Origin: Cephalotrichum gorgonifer
Lineage: Eukaryota > Ascomycota > Sordariomycetes > Microascales > Microascaceae
NCBI GenBank assembly: GCA_900312665.1
Contig: ONZQ02000003.1
Coordinates: 17,402-81,401, forward strand
Direction of reading: 5' to 3'
DNA: 64,000 nt
Part shown: in pieces, positions 20,834-31,931 of the stretch
Layout of the letters: the number at the start of each line of letters is the position of its first letter
How positions within the stretch are numbered: position 1 is the first letter of the stretch
Position numbers and translations under genes: made by a program
Notes under the pieces: model-generated
The model's input: the letters and a program-made list of their open reading frames with translations, nothing else
The model's database searches: none
Told to the model about the DNA's origin: nothing

Positions 20834-23242
20834 CCATTCCAAGGCAACTATGGTCGGTGGAGGGGATGTTTGGTTCTCTCCTTCTGTTGCCGGATCCGGT
20901 TTGTTGGTTCACGGGGGAGTGTGTACTTCATATTTTTGCTCGGTCATCGGTGGCGTTTTTGTAATGGTTCATGGCATGCGGTGTGCCCTGGGGCGTTTCT
21001 TGTCTTCAATCCTGATTTAATGTTGTTTTGGCTGGGCCTACGGGTACGGAGTGAGGGCTTCAGAGCAGGGCGAGTGTATATGTACCATCAAACAGCATTA
21101 GTCACATGGCCTGATCTCTACGAGTACAAGCAAGTGAGCTGCCCCCGTATTTCTGTTGTTGTCGCTCGACCTTGAGGGAGGGCTTGGGCTGCGTATGGAC
21201 TCTTCCCTGTTATCGAACCAGAGAGAGACAAATGCTGATTACGGACATGAGTAATCAAACAAGTTTTAGCTGGTGAGGCTCCTCTGGTGCGAGGACTCAA
21301 TCAGACAAGTACTTGTACTTTGCCACGAAACTCTAGCTGGAGGAGTCGGTCCTATGCATCAAACCGGAGCCGAATCAGTTCGGATGGTAGTATGGGATAC
21401 AAATATTGTCCATATTCCCCTTTAATATACCTGATGCAGGCCGCTGGAACTATCAAATGCAGGGACAAAATGCGGCCAACCTGAGCTTAAGCCTAATATT
21501 GAGGGCTTTATCGTCGCGTTGCCAAATCCATCAGGGACTCACCACCCCAGGTACGAACAGGATGATGGTCACAGTGGGGAGGTGGATGCAACGGCAAGGT
21601 ACACCGTCGAGCTGATGGTACCTGATATCATCCTTCAAGCTCCAGTCGTTGGATGTGGCCATCCTGCCACTTACGACACTCACGAATACCAAGGAAGGAG
21701 CACGGGATTAGCCGCGGCTTACGCGGTGTATACAAATACTCGTACTCCTAGACACAGTGCCCCGGGTACAAGTACTTGGAGAACAATAAGCAGCCCTAAA
21801 CATTGAATTTCATGGTGGCAAGATCAACTCTCGCCACGCAAATTAAGTCCAGAATACCTCTTGAAAGAGGACAAAGCAGATGCAATGGGGGAAACAGGTA
21901 CAGGCATCGGGAGAGGAGTGGAGGAGCGTTTTCAACTCGTCTGGCCTGGATGCAAGTCTCGAGGACATGGCCAATCCCGTGATGGGAGTGTCCTAGCATG
22001 CTTTGTACTCGTACCTGGTAGCACTCCAACCCTCCTCCGCCCGGGTAGTCGTGCATATCAAATTTCGCGGGATCGCACCGTGATAACATCCGAGCTCTCC
22101 GCCTCTACTGCTTTTGTCGAGAAATGATACCTGGCCCACTAAAGTCTATTTTAGCGCCAGTGAACGCCACCTGGCTTATTCAATAGCTCCGTGCCCGCCC
22201 GTAGACGGCTCTACTCGAACTTGTACAAGTACTCGTAGCATGACGGACTCGTCTATCGCTCCCTCCTCCTTCCCCCCCTTCTCCACAGTCCACGAATTCT
22301 CGACCTCGTCGAAATTTTTTCCCCAACCCATACAACCACATTCTCACGTAAGTCGACCACTGATCCCCCCCCTGCATCTGTTGTGTCACAAAGACGAATT
22401 CAACGTCGGCTGAGACATCACATATATCCAGGACGACTACCAACGCAACCCGTCACCTTCAGCAACTCCGAAGGCTTTTTCAACCACAACGGTACACGAT
22501 ATCCCCACAAGTAAGTTGTTCTGACTCCTCTTTGATAAATGCCTCCCCCTTTCCCCCACTCTCCTTGGTTCTCGCCCCAACTTCCGGTGCGCCCAATCTG
22601 CCAATCCACGATGGAAACGATGCGCGACACTGCTGGCACCACCAACACACCATCGAGGCTTGAACGAACCGTCGCACACAAACTCCCCAAACTGGTCCGA
22701 CTCGCCGTAGCCTGTAGCATGTCGCCATTTACCGCCGCTGTCTAGTCGCGAACATGGATATGAAACTGCGATACCGGATAACGAAGGTCTATCCTCGGCT
22801 ACGACGACTCTCGGGATCAGCAATGGAGGCTGGAAAGAAGCAGCCTCACTCGACCCGATTGGCTTTACACGCTATCTGGAGGCCATCTATCTACGCACAT
22901 GTCGCCTCACCGAGAGATCGTCTTGTATGCGACTAGACAATGCCCGTAGATCGGATCCCGTTCCGTCGACTTCAATCGTCCCGACATCCATGAAGCCGAT
23001 CACGAGCGCCGAAGCTGTGTTACGCCAGAGCCATCACCTTTTATGTTCCCCGCGCCACTGCCGCCGACCCCGGCTCAACGGGAATCGCCAAGCAAACGCC
23101 GCGCCGTACCTGCAGAAACCTTGGGGCGCGAGGCAGGGAGGGAAGGAGGGAAGGGGCCGTTGAAAGCATTCGCCGATGGCGTGTTACTGACTTTGGTTTA
23201 CCCCTAGACATCCACACTACCTTCAGTCTTCACCTCCACACC
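20834..23242. other. Intergenic and leader of the CNBP gene
   Basis: 2.4 kb without coding potential. Two perfect 12-bp palindromes occur, ACAAGTACTTGT at 21305 and ACTTGTACAAGT at 22219. From about 22250 the + strand becomes CT-rich, which fits the promoter and transcribed leader of the CNBP-type gene. Confidence 0.5.
22511..23207 (+). other. Possible large 5'-UTR intron of the CNBP gene
   Basis: There is a consensus donor (GTAAGT at 22511) after a CT-rich leader. A branch-like TTACTGAC and acceptor CCCCTAG end at 23207, 35 nt before the ATG at 23243. Highly expressed fungal genes often have one long leader intron. This is inference from splice signals only. Confidence 0.4.
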
Positions 23243-24114
23243 ATGTCGTCTCTTTCTCGCCGTGCCTGCTACAAGTGTGGCAACGTCGGTCACTACGCCG
23301 AGGTCTGCTCGTCCGCTGAGCGTCTCTGCTACAACTGTATGTATACCCACTCTTGGGACTCCTGAGCGAATCATTCGATAACTAACACCATTTTTACAGG
23401 CAAGCAGCCAGGTTAGCACTCAACTGGTCCCACTATTGGATCGCATTGACTAACACGACTCTCAGGCCACGAGTCCAACGGGTGCCCTCTTCCCCGGACG
23501 ACCGAGGCTAAGCAGTGCTACCACTGCCAGGGCCTTGGCCATGTCCAGGCCGACTGCCCGACCCTGAGGCTTAGCGGTGGTGCAGCGGGCAGCCGCTGCT
23601 ACAACTGTGGCCAGCCCGGCCACCTTGCTGTAAGTTGGGGTCCAACGATCAATGCTATGTTGTTCCATATTCTAATGCTCCGCTGTAGCGTTCGTGCACC
23701 AACCCTCCCGGTGTCAACATGGGCGCCCCGATGGGCCGCGGTGCCCCGATGGGCCGTGGTGGATTCGCCGGCGGATTCGCGCGTGGCGGATTCCCCGGTG
23801 CTGCCGGCGGCCCTCGTCCCGCGACGTGCTACAAGTGCGGCGGCCCCAACCACTTTGCCCGCGACTGCCAGGCGCAGGCCATGAAGTGTTATGCTTGCGG
23901 AAAGCTCGGCCACATCTCGCGCGACTGCACCGCCCCCAACGGCGGCCCTCTGAACACGGCGGGCAAGACCTGCTACCAGTGCGGTGAGGCGGGCCACATC
24001 TCCCGTGATTGCCCTCAGAAGAACGCCCCCGTCGGTGACCTCGGCAATGAGGTCGACCTGAACAACGCGTCCCTCCCCCCGCCCTCCGCTGCGCCCATCC
24101 CCCCGGTTGCGTAA
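23243..24114 (+). CDS. CNBP/Gis2-type protein with seven CCHC zinc knuckles
   Basis: Exons 23243-23336, 23400-23411, 23466-23629 and 23689-24114 give 231 aa. Exon 2 is a 12-nt micro-exon contributing to CKQPG inside knuckle 2. Seven C-x2-C-x4-H-x4-C knuckles are complete: CYKCGNVGHYAEVC, CYNCKQPGHESNGC, CYHCQGLGHVQADC, CYNCGQPGHLARSC, CYKCGGPNHFARDC, CYACGKLGHISRDC and CYQCGEAGHISRDC. A Gly/Arg-rich linker (GRGAPMGRGGFAGGFARGG) separates knuckles 4 and 5, as in CNBP and its fungal relatives. The family binds single-stranded nucleic acid and, as yeast Gis2, associates with polysomes and stress granules. Introns are 63, 54 and 59 nt. The 23243 ATG (ACACCATGTC) gives the family N-terminus. Confidence 0.93.
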
Positions 24115-26095
24115 AGTGCCTTAGCCCGCATGGGCACTTGCCACGGCTCAGGAGAGGACCGCACCCTTCCGTCGAGGGGTTTGGCGCGTAGCTTGGTCCT
24201 GAGCCGATACAACGAATGATGTATTATTCGTTTCGTTTCCCTTTTTACTGTCGCTTTACATCATTCGTTGAGATTTCGTTGGCGGAGCGCCCCGGGGGAT
24301 GCTTTGCAAAGCACACTCTCGGCCAGCTCTGCGCCTCGTGTTTTTGTTTTCGTCTTCGTTCTTTTGTTCCTATCCATAAACTGTCCGCCAACCTTCATCC
24401 TCCATCCAGTCTCTTCATCTTTTCCTTCCCATTACCTTGTTAACTTCCTATCATATCGGCCTTTGTATTTCGCTTTCATTTTTTTGTTTCTGGTTTGCAT
24501 GGCCTACACTTTTTCGGCGTCCCCGGTCCCCTCGGTCAACCCGAGTCATCTGTTTTCTGGAGCAATGCGACGGAAAAGTTGCTTGATTTCTACAACTTAA
24601 CGATCACCCCTTAAGACTCATGTCGGCAACGGTTCTAACGGCTACGATGGACGACGGTACTCTCGTGCATGCAACACACGGCTTTGACTACGACGTGCGG
24701 TTCTTGAGAAGGAGGGAAGTGGACGATGTCGCGCGTGCGCGCGCGCGCAGGCACTGAAGCTGTGCCCTTTCTGTTTCATATATTTCTCAACATTCCCTGG
24801 ACGCTTGGTAGGGTGAGAGGAGACGCATTCGACCGGCGGTTTGGCGGGCATAATGAGGCGCAAAATCTTTGGTTTAATACCCCTCTGGAAAGAACTTTAC
24901 GGACAGCCACGACTCGCTTTTCTTCTCGTTTTCCTTTTCTTCTTCTTTTCTTCTTTTCCGACCTTGGTGTGTGGCACGCCCGAACAGGCTCGGCGTGAGC
25001 CCCCTTGCGTTTTTTTGCATGGTAGAGGTTCGACTTGGGCGCTTTGATAGAAACGAGATGGAGGCAAAGGAACAGGTTATGGGGGGGCGCGTACTAGGAA
25101 ACCCCCGTACAGCAGGACATCGCGAGGAGGCCCGGTCAATTTCAGCATGAAGGAGGACTTAATCGGAATTGGCAAGGAAAAAAGAGCATACTGGGTGGAG
25201 GAGAAAAGAGGGAAGATAAATCGGAGAACTCGCTCGGGAGATGAGGGGAAGAAGCTTTTTTTTTGCTGGCCGAGCGAAGGGGGTGGTATGAAACCGGGGA
25301 CTGGCCTGATGAAGCTGGGGGTGTGTGTGAGTGTTGCCAGCAGAGCTTTTAGGAATCTGGAAAGATAGGAAGGCTCTTTTTATTTTTCCTGGTGGGGAAG
25401 TGAGGTTGTGGTAGCATTTTCGGTTTTGGGGGCTCGAGGTGAGGTGGAAGTTGCAAGTAACGAAGACAAAGGGGGGGAAAGAGTTGAGAAAGAAGAAACC
25501 CCTCCAAAACAAAGAATCGCAAGAATCCGTTGTCGTGTGTTTCAGTCTTTGGGAATCCGAGGTGAAGGCGGGGAGGGGTGAAGAGGTTTTTTCGCTCTAT
25601 GTGCATTGCGGTTGTGAGGTTGAAGTCTTTTGTGACAAGTCGGGACTTGGGCTGATTTTGAAGTTGAGAGAGGTCGGTTCGGTCTCTGACGCCGGAAGCT
25701 GCTTCTCGGCATCGATCACCTTGGAGAGGCAACAGGGACGATGAGGCCATGTCCCGTGTATTATGAATTGTGTATGTTAATGTGTATGATATGTGCTAAG
25801 AATATACGGATAGAAAGTGCGTGATATCGTCAAGCCAAATAGTCATACTTTGCCGTACATACATACGTCTGCAAACTAACTCTTGGTGGTGTTGAGAACA
25901 TGAAGCACGACCCTTTACTTGATATTACACTCCGTCTTCGCCTACACACTATCGCCCTCGATCTTGTCGATCTTCGCGAGGGCCTTGTCCCTGAGTATCT
26001 GGCAAAAGCGCAAAAAAGGTAAAAAGAGCAAAGAAGCAAAAACAAAATGCCAAAAAGATCGGTACCCGAGTTGTTCTCGGGTGCACTGGGAATTG
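24115..26095. other. Intergenic, no confident gene
   Basis: 2 kb with a T-rich probable 3' UTR for the CNBP gene at 24200-24600, then purine-rich DNA. Open frames up to 133 aa exist (minus strand, 25349-25750) but have no recognisable motif. I do not support any gene here. Confidence 0.5.
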
Positions 26096-26168
26096 AGCCC
26101 AATGCGGGGGTCGAACCCGCAGCCTTCAGATTAAGAGTCTGACGCTCTACCGATTGAGCTAACCGGGC
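26096..26168 (-). tRNA. tRNA-Lys (anticodon CUU)
   Basis: A 73-nt cloverleaf reads on the minus strand from 26168. The acceptor stem GCCCGGT pairs with ATTGGGC using G-U pairs. The D arm is GCTC...GAGC, the anticodon arm TCAGA-CTCTTAA-TCTGA puts CTT at positions 34-36, and the T arm GCGGG-TTCGACC-CCCGC is perfect. The A box (TAGCTCAATCGG) and B box (GGTTCGACCCC) are intact, and there is no intron. It decodes AAG, the preferred Lys codon in this GC-rich coding sequence. It is divergent from fta4, whose ATG lies 290 bp away. Confidence 0.95.
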
Positions 26169-26458
26169 GGGTCTTGGTTGGTTGTTGGAATACTGTGCCG
26201 AAGCGCGTACTACGAGGCCTGCCGCGTGTGGACTCCAAGGTCGATTGGAACTTGGAGCTTCCACCCCACCACTCCTTCCCTTCCACCTTGCGCCTCTACA
26301 ACACTTACACTTCAATAATACTTCCACATCTACGCCTCGACACTCCCACGCCCGAAAACGCGACAAGCGCGACTGAACTTCCCCCCTCGAACCGTCCAGG
26401 ACGACTTTCTCCCTCCAATCCAAGAAACCAGACCAACCAAAACCAAACCCCAGCCGCG

Positions 26459-27271
26459 ATGTCTCACCCGCCGCCCACCATCGTCTCGAAGAAGCTCTCC
26501 TTCCTAACCGCCCAGACCCGCATCCTCACAACGCCCGACCCCCTCCCCACGCGCGCCTGGACCCGCGCCAACGCCTCCTCCGAGTCCCCCGTCCCCCAGC
26601 GCGCCGTCGACGACGCGTTATCGAAGCTCGCGCAGGTGACGAGGCAGCACGCGAGGAGGGTGTACGCCCCTCAGGCGGCGCGGCACGTCGCAGAGCAGGT
26701 CGAGGGCCTGTACTGGGAGGACGCGGAGCGGACGACGGAGGGGGTCGGGGGCGATGGGATCGGGAGGGAGGTGGATCTGAGTGAGTTAGCTACATACCCT
26801 TTTTTACGGCCTCATCTCGGGCTTCGTTTCGCTTAACTAACACGCGCGCACGCGCCCTCCCCATAACCAGCCGACGACGCCGTCATCTCCCGCCTACCTC
26901 CCACCTGGCCCTCCGACCGAGACACCGCCGCCCACCCCGATGAGTCCCACCGCTACACTACCCAGTCCGCCCGCCTCGCCGCGCTGTCCGACGAGCGCCG
27001 CGCCCGGCGCGCCCGCGTCCAGCGCCTCCGCCGCATGCGGTCCCTCCTCCGCCCGTTCGAGACCTCGCTCGAGGACGTGGCGGGTGTGCAGGAGAGCCTC
27101 CTCACCCGCGGCGGCCCGCTGGAGGAGCAGCTGGAGAGGATGCGCATGCTGCTCGCGAGGGTGGCGGGGAGGGTGGCGCTCTCCGAGGCCGTCGTGCCAG
27201 AGGATAGGCCCGCCGGGGAGGTGTTGGGAGGGGAGGAGGCGAGGGTGGAGAGGGTACTGAAGAACTTGTAA
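26459..27271 (+). CDS. fta4: Kinetochore Sim4/COMA-complex subunit Fta4
   Basis: Exons 26459-26780 and 26871-27271 give 240 aa; the intron (90 nt) joins DL to TDDAVISRLPPTW. The N-terminus KKLSFLTAQTRIL, the RAWTRAN block and HARRVYAPQAARHVAEQVEGLYW match the Fta4 family pattern. The C-terminal half is helical and Arg-rich (ERRARRARVQRLRRM) and ends RMRMLLARVAGRVAL, also typical. Fta4 belongs to the constitutive centromere-associated Sim4/CENP-type complex that links CENP-A chromatin to the outer kinetochore. The start at 26459 is preferred over the upstream in-frame Met because it matches the family N-terminus and avoids reading into the tRNA flank. It is convergent with the calpain gene. 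Confidence 0.85.
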
Positions 27272-27580
27272 TGTAGGAGACGGAGAGAGAGGAAGATCAT
27301 GGGTGGGGGAGAACGGGGAGGTGTTTGGCCTTTGCGAGCTTTTTTACGAGATCATGATTCACGCTATAGAGGAGGATATACCCAGATATGTAAACCGTTT
27401 TGCTTCAGAATAAATTGAGCCCCCATGGGGCTTGTCTCCAAGGCTAGATCGCTGGCTCGTCTGCTATCCTAGCTACATCTTCGTCCACATCCGCTATACA
27501 GCAACTTCAGAAAAAAGTGACAGCCATTAGATCACACTCCAGTCTCCGTTCCGGAAACCAAAAAAAGAGGCAGTGCAGCT
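27272..27580. other. Convergent 3' region of fta4 and the calpain gene
   Basis: 309 bp between the two stop codons. An AATAAA-like signal (AGAATAAATTGAG) about 140 bp after the fta4 stop is a plausible polyadenylation element. No gene is seen. Confidence 0.55.
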
Positions 27581-30500
27581 TCACTCCCGCCCTCCCGCAC
27601 CACGCATAGGCAGCACCATCCTCGACCGCCTCCTCCCTTTATTATCCTTCGGGTGCTTGGCCTGCTTAGGATCAATACTAAGCTTCCGCTCGTTCTCCGT
27701 CCCCGCGAGCGTGGCGTCCTTAGCGCTATCGTCGACGTCCAGGCCCTTCGACATCTCGGATACCAGCCTCCTGGGCCGCTTCTGCTTCTCCTCCCCACCC
27801 TTCCCGGCCTCGTCGCCCGACGAGTCGTCCTCGTCGTCCGAGAGCGGGATGGGCCGCACCACCCGGAGCTTGACGACCTCCTCCTTGTCCGTGGCCCCCT
27901 CTGGGATCTTGTGGTAGATCCTCAAGCCGACGACAACTACCGCGTTCCACGGGTTCCCCTCCGGCGAGCGCCCACGGAAACTGGAGCCTGGCTTGTTGTT
28001 CTGCGGCGGGAGCGGGGGAAGCATGGGCCCGCCGGGGGGGCCCCGAAGCTCATCTTGACTCTCAACCTCCAGATCGATTTCCCGTTCCGACACGTCGGAT
28101 ATTGTCGATATGGTGAGGGAGTCCGAGACGGTGCTCTCCGAGTCCGAGCCGGGGTAGTCCTCCGGCTCCTGCACGACAGGGGGGGCATCGGCCTGGGCCG
28201 TCATGAACGACTCCATCTCCGACCCCCGACGGAGCTGCCTGGAGGGCTGGCGATCCGCGGACGGATGATCCGGCTTGGGGTCCCCATCGTCGCGCCCACT
28301 CGTCCCTCGATGTCTAGGCTCTTGCCTCTCCCCTCCTACTTCGCTCGCATCCTCGATCTCGGCAGGGGGCGGGTCGCTGTCCTGGTGTTTCTCCTCGGAA
28401 GCCATGGGCACCTCAGCTGAAGGAGGTGATGACCGATTCCCGAGTCGTGGCGGGTGTCTACCACCGTGGTCGCGAGAGTAGGCGGCTGCCTCCGGGCCCC
28501 TCCTGTCTCCATTCTGAGCGGGAAACGGCCTACTCGCTTGTGCAAACTGCGGTCGGTCGGGTGGTACCCACTGGGAACGACGATCGGGCGCGCCAGAATA
28601 AGGGTGTGGCGGCGGGCCACCCCTGTACCCGGGCGGGTACTGTTCCCGTCCCGGTCCTCGGCCTGGCCCGCCGACCGGCCCGCTGCCCGGCCAGCCGCCA
28701 GCCCTCCCCCGTCTTCTATCCTCCCACCTATGCACGACACGCTTCACTTCCCTCGCCCTCACCTCGTCCTTCTGAAATTTCTCCTCCTTCTTCATATTTA
28801 TATACCTCATGAGGAACTTCCTCTTCATAATCGACTTCCTCGCCTCTCTCCTCTTCTTGTTCTTCGCCCTCTCCTCGCGGGCCTCCCTCGCGGCCTTCTC
28901 CTCAGGTGTCTCCACGTACCTGCCCTTGCTGTGCGCGAGGTCGTACGCCAGGCCGATGCGCAGTAGCTTCTCCCGCCGCTCCTTGGCGTTCTCCCGAATG
29001 ACGTCCTGGACAGGGAGGAGCTTGTCCTCGCGCGCGGCGTCTACCTTGACCATGACGGTATAGTCACCCGCCTCGAGTTTTACCTCCACGTTGACGGACC
29101 GCTTCATGCGGTATCCCGGCGGCGTCCGCACGATGTAGTCCTCCTGGCCCGACCTATGAAGCCGGAATGCGAGGCTGAAGGTGTACTGGCCCTCGAGGCC
29201 CCTGAAGTACCGGTCGTCCAGCTGGGACAGGACGATGACGACCTCACCGTCGGCGGCTAGCGTGAAGGCAAAGTGGGTGTCGTGGTAGTCGTGCTTCCAG
29301 GGGATGGCTAGCGTGGTCCAGATCGAGGCGACACGCCAGTCGTCCCCGAAGAGCCGAGTTCGGTCGAAAGACTGGTACTTGCGCAGGAGGTCGGCGTAAG
29401 AGATCCAGAAAGCGCCGTCGTCGCCGAACTTGTGGTCCAGCCTCTTGATCCACTCGGGCGTCCACTCCTTCGAGCCGTCGCTCCAGGGACCCTTCCACTC
29501 ACCCTTTCCCCAGGGGTTCTTCAGCAGCACGAGTCGGCACCCATCAGCCTCTACGGCGCGCATGACGGAGTAGGCGTGAAGCGCGAGGATCCCCTTCTGC
29601 TCCTCGCGCCCGCGGCCCCAGATGCCGGTGGAGCACCCGAAGAGGAACTCCCGGTTCACCTGCATCAGCTCGTCCCTCCAGAAGGCCTCGCGGTCGAGGA
29701 TGTCCGACGTGTAGATCTCCGTCGTGACACCGCCGGTGAGGTCCTCGATGCCCTCGCCCGTGAAGCCGCCGTCGATGGCCGAGTAGTCGCCGTGGGCCTT
29801 TGCGTAGCACTTCTCGAGGAGGGGAAGCCAGGTTTCGTTTGGGTCCGCGCATTGGGAGAAGTATAGCGCGCCGCTGCCAGACTGGTAGATACGACGGTAG
29901 GCCTCCTCGGAGTCTACCCGATCCCTGTCTTCCCTGTTGTGCAAGTACCGTGGTTAGAGCGGAGAACCCCGGTAAGATGAATGGGGAACGAGCGAGCGAC
30001 GGCGAGGGAAGGGACCACCTACCAGATCATTCTCTCGATGAAGCTCTCGTCGTAGTCGGGCCGCTTCAGGTACAGCTTGTCATCGATGATCTCGCTGAAC
30101 CACTCCCCATCCCGGTGGAACACGAAGCCGTAGACGCCGACCTGCTCGTCCCTAGCGACGCAGATACGGTCTATGAGGCCCTCCTTATTACTGAGTGTGC
30201 ACAGCGCGCTGTCAGGAACCAGAGTTAGCGGAGACGAACAAAAGCTCTCGCCGCGATGAAAGTTCTTGACCAAGAACCACAGCGGGAAGAAGCGCATCGG
30301 AAGGCTGAATGGTGGAGGTAGAGGGAGAGGGCTAAGATACATACGCAAGCAGCCAGCAGTCACCCCCCTTCCCCTGCCTCACGTCATTCGTCGACGGCCC
30401 GTCGATAAAGAACCTCGGCTCGTCGAAGATGTCCGCCACACGCTTCACGCCCATAGGCTTCAGCGGCGGCGGCTCTAGGGGCTCGTCCTCATCACGCCGG

Positions 30501-31087
30501 CCCGGCCTCCTGTTGGAGAGCGACTCTAGGCAGTCCCTGAGGTCGAGCTTGAGGTCGGACTCGAGGTCGAAGTGCGGGTCGCGGTACTTGCGATTGATGG
30601 CGCGGCACTCGTCGGCGATCTTCTTGACTTTGGTGCGGCAGATGGCGGCGGCCTCGGCGTAGGAGGACTGCGTGGTGCGCTCGGGGGCGCGAGAGCAGTT
30701 CTTGGCGGCCTTTTCGGCGTATTCATTCTGGGGGATGACCGTCGTCGCTTTTGGCGCGCGGGTCAGCTCGGCTGTCTTGGCCGGGGGGGGGGAAGGGGGG
30801 GATAGGGAGGTGTTCGAGCAACTTCAAGCTTCCGTTCTGACTGCAAGTGCGCGAATGAGAAACCCACCTTTGCTCGGCTTCTCGGCCGAGAAATCCTTCC
30901 AGAATTCGTCGATAATCTCCTGCGGCGGCCGTGGATCCCTCACTGGCTCCTTGGCGGGGGGAGGAGGCGACAGGCTCCGGTTGCGAATTCGAGGTCCCGG
31001 GCTGATCGGTCGCGGGACTGGTCGCGGCGGACCCGGTCGTGGGCCCGGCCGAGGACCCGGAGGCAGAGGACCGGGGGGTGAAGGCAT
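27581..31087 (-). CDS. Calpain-family cysteine protease
   Basis: Exons are complement 30868-31087, 30345-30771, 30023-30208 and 27581-29933, giving about 1061 aa in phase. The N-terminus is a Pro/Gly/Arg repeat region. The calpain core follows with all three catalytic residues: Cys about 212 (QGKGGDCWLLAALCTL), His about 397 (GILALHAYSVMRAVE) and Asn about 417 (LLKNPWGKGEW). A C2-like beta-sandwich region follows (WTTLAIPWKHDYHDTHFAF), then a basic coiled segment (EEKAAREAREERAKNKKRREARK) and a 300-residue disordered Pro/Ser/Asp-rich tail. It resembles the general fungal calpain clade rather than PalB/Rim13, because I see no MIT domain. Calpains make limited cuts in regulatory proteins; no EF hands are visible, so direct calcium control is not evident. 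The substrate is unknown. Introns are 96, 136 and 89 nt. Confidence 0.9.
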
Positions 31088-31931
31088 TCCGACCGACCTT
31101 ACGGCGGCAGTCTACTATATTGACTGGAACTTGTGTATACTATACCACGGCCAGATAGAGAAGGGCTATATAGCCTTAGGGGAAAGGACAGCAGCGTTTA
31201 TAGTTTGTGAACAAGTGAAACTAAAGGAAAGGCGCGCGCGATCCCGGGAAATCTTTCTGGGGTTGCGATTGTGTTGAGTTTAAAAAAAGGTGCAGCCCGA
31301 AGAGGACGGCTCATTAATATGTCACTGCCCGCTTTGCCTAGGGCAAGGCGAGGCTGTGTTCATTCTGGGCGAGTTAATTTGAATGCTTCGTCAAGGCGAG
31401 CAGGCAGGACAGGGCGACAAAATGCTGTCTGGTTCGAGACGACAGGGATGTCCCTTCTCCCGGGCTGGGCTGGAGACAGCCGACTGCATGCAGTGCTGCC
31501 TGGAGAGATGGCGCTACTTGTATTATGGTCCGCACGAGACGCCGGCTGCATCTCCTGCCATTGGTTGCAGAGACCACTGGTTCGTGCATTTCCCCTCCCT
31601 GTACTCCGTCTTACTTGCTCCTTCTTACTACCCTTCACTTATAAGCTTGTCCTATTCTGGCGGCCAGATAGATCCCCGTGTATTACTCGAGTGGATACTC
31701 GAAGTTGAGAGAATAGGAGCAACGAGCCAGCCACAGGCGCGTTCGTCGAAGCGAACGATGAAAAAGGAACTCGAGAGGAACGGTGTAAGCAACCTTTAAG
31801 CATTCGTGTAATTGGCATCATTAATTTATCATCTCAAAAATAAAAACGTGTAGGTAGAAGTCACCAAGGTGAACCACGAAACTTCCCCTCGGCGGCTCAA
31901 ACACACACACAAAACCCAGCGCCCGGCACCC
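31088..31931. other. Intergenic, no gene seen
   Basis: 844 bp between the calpain start and the GH3 stop codon. It should hold the calpain promoter and GH3 3' UTR. No TATA box or repeat stands out. Confidence 0.55.

Noticed and set aside
25349..25750. 133-codon minus-strand frame
   Set aside because: Mixed composition without motif; lies in purine-rich non-coding DNA after the CNBP gene.
27653..28966. + strand frames over the calpain tail
   Set aside because: Antisense to the low-complexity calpain tail, with no conserved features.
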